From: Bacillota bacterium
Lineage (GTDB): Bacteria > Bacillota > Clostridia > Oscillospirales > Acutalibacteraceae
Assembly: GCA_023397245.1 (NCBI GenBank)
Contig: JAEWUH010000191.1
Coordinates: 1-9,629, forward strand
Direction of reading: 5' to 3'
Length of the DNA: 9,629 nt
Below are positions 5,099 through 9,629 of this stretch, in pieces (position 1 is the first letter of the stretch; the number at the start of each line of letters is the position of its first letter). Under the pieces are notes generated by a model. The model was not told where the DNA came from. It ran no database searches and worked only from the letters and a program-made list of their open reading frames with translations. A program made the position numbers and the translations under genes.

Positions 5099-6703
5099 AT
5101 GGCGCTGTACCGTTTGATGCTGGTAGATGACGAGGAAGAGGTCCGCGAGGGTATCATTAAAAAAATAAACTGGGAAAATCTTGGATACACCATAGTGGGA
5201 GACGCCGAAAACGGGCTGGAAGCGCTTGAGAAAGCCGAACACCTGCACCCGGACGTGGTTATGACGGATATTAAGATGCCATTTATGAACGGGCTGGAGC
5301 TTGGGGAAAAGCTTCAGGCGGCCATGCCCTCCACAAAGCTGATTATTTTTTCCGGATTCGACGAATTTGAATACGCGCAGAAAGCCATTAAGCTCAATGT
5401 TGCCGAGTATGTTTTAAAGCCGATCAACTCCACCGAGCTGACCGAGACGCTGAAAAAGCTCAAACAGCAGCTGGACCGCGAGTTTGACGAAAAACGCGAC
5501 GTGGAAGCCCTGCGAAAAAATTATAACGAAAGCCTGCCGGTTTTGCGCGAGCAATTCCTGGTGGGGCTTATGGAGGGGCGTATTCCCGAAGCGCGCATAC
5601 AGGCGCAGGCCAAAATTTTCAATATCTCCGTGAAAACACAGGACGCGGCGGTCGCTCTGGTGCGTGCCGACACGGCGCTGAAAGCGGAAACCGCGCTGAA
5701 CGTGGAGGAAGAGCTGATTCCGATCTCCTTAAAGCGCACCGTGGACGAAATTATGGGGAATTACGGCGGCTTTATCGCGTTTTTGTATACGGACTGCGTG
5801 GCGATTATCGCTGAGGTAGACCCGGAAAACGGGGTCGTGCCGGTGATTACCGGATTAAATGAAGTCTGCAAGTCCGCCGGACGTATCCTCGGATTAAAGG
5901 TAATGGCCGGTGTGGGAACCCCCTGTTCCGGTCTTTTAGAAATCCGCCACTCCTACCGCGAGGCGCAGAACGCGCTGGATTACAGCGCCGTTATGGGCGA
6001 GGGTAAGGCGGTTTACATCGCGGACGTGGAGCCTGATACGTCCGTTAAGCTTCGCTTTGACGACCGCGACGAGCGCGAAATTATCAGCGCGGTCAAAATG
6101 GATTCGGAGGACGGCATCCGCGGAAAAATCAGCGCGCTCTTCGCACGTTTTGACACGATGCTCCTGCCGCTGAACCAGTATCAGGTGTACCTGATGGAAA
6201 TGGTCACGTCGCTGCTCAAGGTCATGCAGGCTTACGAGCTGGACACCGAGGACATTTTCGGCGAAAATTTCAACTACATAAATACCGTTGCGGGTCTCCA
6301 TTCCCCGGCGGAAATGAAGCAGTGGTGCACGGACATCTGCATTAAAATCAGCGCGCTGATCAAGCGGGAGCGCGTGGATTCTTCAAAAATGCTGGCGCAG
6401 AACGCCAAGCAGTATATCGAGGCGAATTACAGCGGCGCGGACCTCTCCGTGGAAAGCCTGTGTTCGTTCCTGCACGTAAGCCCCGCTTATTTTTCCACCG
6501 TTTTTAAACGGGAAACCGGCATGAGCTTCGTCGCCTATCTTACCGAGGTGCGTCTGCAGCAGGCGATCAACCTGCTGAACACGACGGACGACAAAACCTA
6601 TATCATTGCGGAAAAGGTGGGCTACCCGGAACCGAATTATTTCAGTTATGTATTTAAAAAGAAGTTTGGCGTTTCTCCGTCAAAATACCGCAGTAACGCC
6701 TGA
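5099..6703 (+). CDS. YesN-type response regulator (REC + AraC HTH)
   Basis: This 534-residue DNA-binding response regulator is the output partner of the kinase encoded next. REC domain, residues 1-125: acidic pocket Asp10-Asp11, phosphoacceptor Asp57 in VVMTDIKMP, Ser85 in IIFSGFDEFEYA and Lys107 in VLKPI are all present, so it should be phosphorylatable. The middle part (about 145-420) has a REQFLVGLMEG segment followed by a degenerate GGDEF-like region ending in HSYREAQNALDYS, as found in long YesN proteins. Residues 431-534 are an AraC domain with two HTH units, SVESLCSFLHVSPAYFSTVF and EKVGYPEPNYFSYVFKKKFG (trimmed). The ATG at 5099 is chosen because GGGAGG (5086-5091) is 7 bases upstream; the ATG at 5084 overlaps this site. 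It is the first gene of the operon. Proteins of this type usually activate nearby sugar-uptake or carbohydrate-degradation genes. Confidence 0.94.
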   Translation: MALYRLMLVDDEEEVREGIIKKINWENLGYTIVGDAENGLEALEKAEHLHPDVVMTDIKMPFMNGLELGEKLQAAMPSTKLIIFSGFDEFEYAQKAIKLNVAEYVLKPINSTELTETLKKLKQQLDREFDEKRDVEALRKNYNESLPVLREQFLVGLMEGRIPEARIQAQAKIFNISVKTQDAAVALVRADTALKAETALNVEEELIPISLKRTVDEIMGNYGGFIAFLYTDCVAIIAEVDPENGVVPVITGLNEVCKSAGRILGLKVMAGVGTPCSGLLEIRHSYREAQNALDYSAVMGEGKAVYIADVEPDTSVKLRFDDRDEREIISAVKMDSEDGIRGKISALFARFDTMLLPLNQYQVYLMEMVTSLLKVMQAYELDTEDIFGENFNYINTVAGLHSPAEMKQWCTDICIKISALIKRERVDSSKMLAQNAKQYIEANYSGADLSVESLCSFLHVSPAYFSTVFKRETGMSFVAYLTEVRLQQAINLLNTTDDKTYIIAEKVGYPEPNYFSYVFKKKFGVSPSKYRSNA

Positions 6704-6716
6704 TTAGAACGGCGTT
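6695..6716 (+). promoter_or_regulatory. Hairpin over the regulator stop codon, just before the kinase start
   Basis: AACGCC (6695-6700) pairs with GGCGTT (6711-6716); the regulator's TGA stop (6701-6703) is in the loop and the kinase ATG (6719) follows 2 bases after the stem. The kinase has no good ribosome binding site before 6719, so ribosomes ending at the regulator stop could open the stem and restart. No T-run follows, so it is not an intrinsic terminator. Confidence 0.4.
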
Positions 6717-6718
6717 GT

Positions 6719-8563
6719 ATGAAGGCTGGCCTTATGCAGAATAAAATCAAGGGTCTCATTGATGATTCCAAGCATTTCTTTCAGAAAAGGTCCCTGCAGT
6801 TTACCATCTCCCTCACCTTTACCGCGGTTGCGGTAATCGGCATGCTGATCGTGGCCTTTTCCCTTTCCTTCCGCTTTATCAATTCCTCGGAAAAGATGGC
6901 CATGGAAAACAGCACCCGCATGGTAAACCAGGTAAATCTGAATCTTGACAACTATCTGCGCAATATGCTCCGCATTTCGGATTCCATGTATTACCGCGTA
7001 ATCAAGAACGCCGATCTGGCAACCGACAACATCAGCGGGGACATGAGCCTGCTCTACGAAACCAACCGCGACCTGCTGATCAGTATCGGCGTGTTTTCCA
7101 GCGACGGCAAGGTCATTGCCTCGGAGCCGCTCACGCAGCTGAAATCCTCCGCGGGCGTGGCGGAACAGAGCTGGTTTACCAGCGCCACACAAAAAATAGA
7201 AAACTGCCATTTTTCCACGCCGCATGTACAGAACCTGTTTGTAGACCCGGATAACAAATACCGCTGGGTGGTTTCGCTCAGCCGCTCGGTCGAACTGACG
7301 GATGCGGGCTCCATTACCCACGGCGTGCTGCTGGTGGATATGAACTTCAGCGGAATCGACCAGATTTTCAAAAACGTGGACATGGGCGAATCGGGCTATA
7401 TTTACCTCATCGACGGCAACGGCGTAATTATCTACCACCCGCGCCAGCAGCTCATCTATTCCAATCTTGCGCAGGAAAACAACCTTGTTGCAGCCAAATA
7501 CGACGACGGAAGCCATGTGGAAACCTTCGGCGGGCAGCAGAGGCTTGTCACGGTAAAAACCGCCGGCTATACCGGCTGGAAGATCATCGCGGTCACCCCC
7601 ACCGAGGACATCGTCTCGAATTACAACCAGATGCGCATCTTCGCGCTGTTCTTTGTTTTCTTCACCATCTTCCTGCTGATCTTCGTCAATATGTATCTGT
7701 CCTCCCGCATCGCGAACCCGATCAAGGAGCTGGAGCATTCCGTAAAGGATATTGAAAAGGGCAGGCTGAGCGACGTTGATATCACGGTTTCCGAGTCAGG
7801 CTCCTACGAGGTGCAGCATCTTGCCAAAACCATACGCTCCATGGTAAGTCAGATGCGGAATCTGATGGACGATATCGTCATGGAGCAGGAGTCCAAGCGC
7901 AAGAGCGAGCTGGACGCGCTCCAGTCGCAGATCAACCCGCATTTCCTGTACAACGCACTGGATTCCATCGTATGGATGATCGAAAACGAACGCTACGAGG
8001 GCGCCGTCACCATGGTTACGGCGCTGGCCAAGCTGTTCCGCATCAGCCTTTCCAAGGGCAAAAATATTATACGGGTCGCGGATGAGCTGGAGCATGTTCG
8101 CAACTACCTTACCATTCAGAAAATGAGGTATAAGAATAAATTCAGCTTTGAGATTACCGCGGAACCGGAGGTTCTGGAATGCGCCACTATCAAGCTGATT
8201 GTTCAGCCGCTTGTGGAAAACTCCATCTACCACGGCATGGAGTTTATGAGCGGGGACGGCGAAATTCAGGTCAGGGCGTACCGGAGCGGAGACGATCTGT
8301 TCATCGATATCATTGACAACGGTCTGGGGATGCCGCAGGAACAGGCCGACGCCCTGCTGACGGAGGACACCCCGCATGAGCGCGGCAAAGGCTCCGGAAT
8401 CGGACTGAAAAACGTACAGGAGCGCATCCAGCTCTATTTCGGCAGCGAATACGGCCTGAAAATTTACAGCGAGCCGGATGAGGGAACAACGGCAAGAATC
8501 CACCTGCCCATGAAAGCCCTTAAGGAGCTCAGTCCGGGCGAGAAGGAAGGCGGCGCGAAATGA
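6719..8563 (+). CDS. YesM-type membrane sensor histidine kinase
   Basis: This is a 614-residue kinase that should phosphorylate the preceding response regulator. Order: cytoplasmic N-terminus, membrane helix about 29-52, extracellular sensor region about 53-305 (Cache-like; DGKVIAS near 129 and GYIYLIDGNGVIIYHP at 226-241 are typical), membrane helix about 306-327, HAMP linker about 328-381, His-kinase region with QINPHFLYNALDS (404-416, phosphoacceptor His408), then a GHKL ATPase with N-box LVENSIYHG (498-506), DNGLGM (533-538) and GKGSGIGLKNV (556-566). All catalytic motifs are intact. Start is uncertain: ATG 6719 is 15 bases after the regulator stop but lacks a ribosome binding site, while ATG 6734 (five residues shorter) has GAAGG 8 bases upstream. 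The stop overlaps the next start (ATGA), which implies coupled translation with the binding protein that probably supplies its signal. Confidence 0.95.
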   Translation: MKAGLMQNKIKGLIDDSKHFFQKRSLQFTISLTFTAVAVIGMLIVAFSLSFRFINSSEKMAMENSTRMVNQVNLNLDNYLRNMLRISDSMYYRVIKNADLATDNISGDMSLLYETNRDLLISIGVFSSDGKVIASEPLTQLKSSAGVAEQSWFTSATQKIENCHFSTPHVQNLFVDPDNKYRWVVSLSRSVELTDAGSITHGVLLVDMNFSGIDQIFKNVDMGESGYIYLIDGNGVIIYHPRQQLIYSNLAQENNLVAAKYDDGSHVETFGGQQRLVTVKTAGYTGWKIIAVTPTEDIVSNYNQMRIFALFFVFFTIFLLIFVNMYLSSRIANPIKELEHSVKDIEKGRLSDVDITVSESGSYEVQHLAKTIRSMVSQMRNLMDDIVMEQESKRKSELDALQSQINPHFLYNALDSIVWMIENERYEGAVTMVTALAKLFRISLSKGKNIIRVADELEHVRNYLTIQKMRYKNKFSFEITAEPEVLECATIKLIVQPLVENSIYHGMEFMSGDGEIQVRAYRSGDDLFIDIIDNGLGMPQEQADALLTEDTPHERGKGSGIGLKNVQERIQLYFGSEYGLKIYSEPDEGTTARIHLPMKALKELSPGEKEGGAK

Positions 8564-9534
8564 CAAGGAAGAGAATACTGATTTTTACGCTGGTCTTCCT
8601 GATCCTCGCGGGTTCCTATCTGATTTACAACCGTGACCGTATCGTGGGCAAAAGGAACAACAATCCTTATCAGATATCGGTCATAACCAGTGGGAAAAGC
8701 ACGGAAAGCTGGACGACGATTAAACTGGGAATCGACCAGGCGGCCAAGGATTTGAATGTGGAAGTAAGCTTTGTTGCCCTGTCGAGCGAGAACAACGCGC
8801 AGGAGCAGATTTCGCTCATGCAGCGCGAACTTTCAAACGGGGCCAACGCGATCGTGATTGCCCCGGCGAATACCGCCGATCTGAAAGCTCCGATTGAAAA
8901 GGCGAGAAACAGCGTGCCGGTCGTCACCATGCAGTCAACGGTGGATACGATTAAAAACCTTCCCTATATTTCCTGCGACAATTACCAGCTTGGAAAAGCG
9001 CTTGCGGCCAAGCTGGTTGCCAGCAAAAAAGACGACGGGGTCATTGCCATTCTGCGCAACAGCATGGCGTGCAGCAACATTCGCCAGCGCTACCTGGGCA
9101 TTATTTCGGCGCTCGGCTCGGACAGCAGCAAGGTGGAATACTGGGATATCCCGGACGACCCGCAGGAGGCATACGATAAAGTCAAAAGCAAGCTTTCCTC
9201 CAGCAGCGCCACCACGCTGGTTGCGCTGGACGGCGCGACTTTGGAGGCTGCCGGAAAAGCGGAGCGCGACTTTATAAAGGGCAGCGACAGGCGGGTTCAG
9301 ATTTACGGTCTGGGAAGGACGAACACTGTGGTTTCTCTTCTGGAAAGCCATATCATCAATTCCATCGGCGTGGAAAACGAGTACAACCTGGGCTACCTCA
9401 GCATTCAGTCGGCTGTGAACCGCATTAACCGAAAAAGCGACGACAGCAATAACCGGATCAATTTTGCAATCGTCGATCATCAGAATATGTACAATTCCGA
9501 TAATCAGCGTCTGCTTTTCCCGTTTGTGGGATGA
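8560..9534 (+). CDS. Membrane-tethered periplasmic-binding-fold sugar sensor
   Basis: This 324-residue protein has one N-terminal membrane helix (about 5-23, after MTRKR) and no lipobox cysteine, so it is probably anchored rather than released or lipid-modified. The rest is a type 1 periplasmic-binding fold (Peripla_BP_4, ribose/xylose-binding relatives): KLGIDQAAKDLNVEVSF (55-71), ISLMQRELSNGANAIVIAPA (84-103), SCDNYQLGKALA (138-149), NIRQRYLG (173-180), LVALDGATLEAAGKA (220-234) and VENEYNLGYLSIQSAV (271-286). Only one binding domain and no enzyme motif are present. Its ATG overlaps the kinase TGA, with GGAAGG (8545-8550) as ribosome binding site. Co-translation with the kinase supports a role as an extracellular ligand sensor for it, as in XylFII-LytS or AraP-AraS systems; this role is inferred. 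Ligand unknown. It could instead be a transporter binding protein, but no permease or ATPase is seen in the window. Confidence 0.9.
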   Translation: MTRKRILIFTLVFLILAGSYLIYNRDRIVGKRNNNPYQISVITSGKSTESWTTIKLGIDQAAKDLNVEVSFVALSSENNAQEQISLMQRELSNGANAIVIAPANTADLKAPIEKARNSVPVVTMQSTVDTIKNLPYISCDNYQLGKALAAKLVASKKDDGVIAILRNSMACSNIRQRYLGIISALGSDSSKVEYWDIPDDPQEAYDKVKSKLSSSSATTLVALDGATLEAAGKAERDFIKGSDRRVQIYGLGRTNTVVSLLESHIINSIGVENEYNLGYLSIQSAVNRINRKSDDSNNRINFAIVDHQNMYNSDNQRLLFPFVG

Positions 9535-9547
9535 TGGAGGTTTCATT

Positions 9548-9629
9548 ATGAAGCGGTTGAAACGAATCCTTGCAACAATTCTTGCGGCGGTCACGCTCCT
9601 TCTGCCTCTCTGTGCGTGTGATTCCAACC
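9548..9629 (+). CDS. Start of a lipoprotein, cut by the window edge (probable solute-binding protein)
   Basis: Only the first 27 codons are present. They encode MKRLKR, a hydrophobic stretch and LPLCAC followed by DSN. This is a lipoprotein signal peptide with Cys24 as the likely lipidated residue. GGAGG (9536-9540) is 7 bases before the ATG, and the gene begins 13 bases after the preceding stop, so it is in the same operon. By position it is probably the substrate-binding lipoprotein of a sugar ABC transporter controlled by the sensory system, but nothing of the mature protein can be seen. Confidence 0.75.
   Translation, partial: MKRLKRILATILAAVTLLLPLCACDSN

Noticed and set aside
6704..7738. 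Minus-strand frame of 344 codons
   Set aside because: It is fully antisense to the kinase, without ribosome binding site or recognisable motifs.
7796..8566. Minus-strand frame of 256 codons
   Set aside because: It is antisense to the kinase's catalytic domains, whose motifs are all intact on the plus strand.
8935..9627. Minus-strand frame of 230 codons
   Set aside because: It is antisense to the binding-protein gene and the start of the lipoprotein gene, both with good ribosome binding sites.

Overview
The window looks like a chromosomal segment of a Clostridia-type Firmicute, possibly from the Oscillospiraceae/Ruminococcaceae group. The reasons are strong AGGAGG-like ribosome binding sites, sigma-A promoters in AT-rich gaps, fairly GC-rich coding regions, a DUF4317 protein (a family I know mainly from Clostridia), and a YesM/YesN-type two-component pair next to sugar-binding proteins. 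The taxonomic placement is an inference. No rRNA, tRNA, CRISPR array or transposase is visible.

Layout. Positions 1-243 hold two copies of a 73-bp hairpin-rich repeat spaced exactly 170 bp apart. Next, on the minus strand, is proB (glutamate 5-kinase, short form without a PUA domain). A divergent promoter region (1097-1412) separates proB from a plus-strand DUF4317 gene (1413-2546). Then come an AraC-type regulator with a GyrI-like ligand domain (2726-3634), its terminator, a gene-free stretch of about 350 bp, and a small VOC/glyoxalase-fold protein (4029-4400). A perfect 15-bp hairpin lies between this gene and a convergent minus-strand YkuS/UPF0180 protein that uses a TTG start (4569-4832).

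The right half is one plus-strand operon starting from a recognisable promoter at 5035-5063. It encodes a YesN-type response regulator (REC + GGDEF-like middle + AraC HTH), a YesM-type sensor histidine kinase (extracellular Cache-like domain, HAMP, His kinase, ATPase), a membrane-tethered periplasmic-binding-fold protein whose start overlaps the kinase stop, and the start of a lipoprotein cut off by the window edge.

How the genes work together. The operon looks like a three-component solute-sensing system. The tethered binding protein would capture a ligand (probably a sugar) outside the cell and pass the signal to the kinase, which would phosphorylate the response regulator. That regulator would then switch on uptake genes, probably including the lipoprotein gene that follows. 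The architecture resembles the described XylFII-LytS/YesN and AraPST systems, so it is not a new principle, but ligand and targets cannot be read from the sequence. The other genes are ordinary housekeeping or poorly characterised genes. Among the finer observations, the AraC-GyrI gene carries a strong in-frame ribosome binding site and ATG exactly between its two domains, which could give a separate ligand-domain protein.
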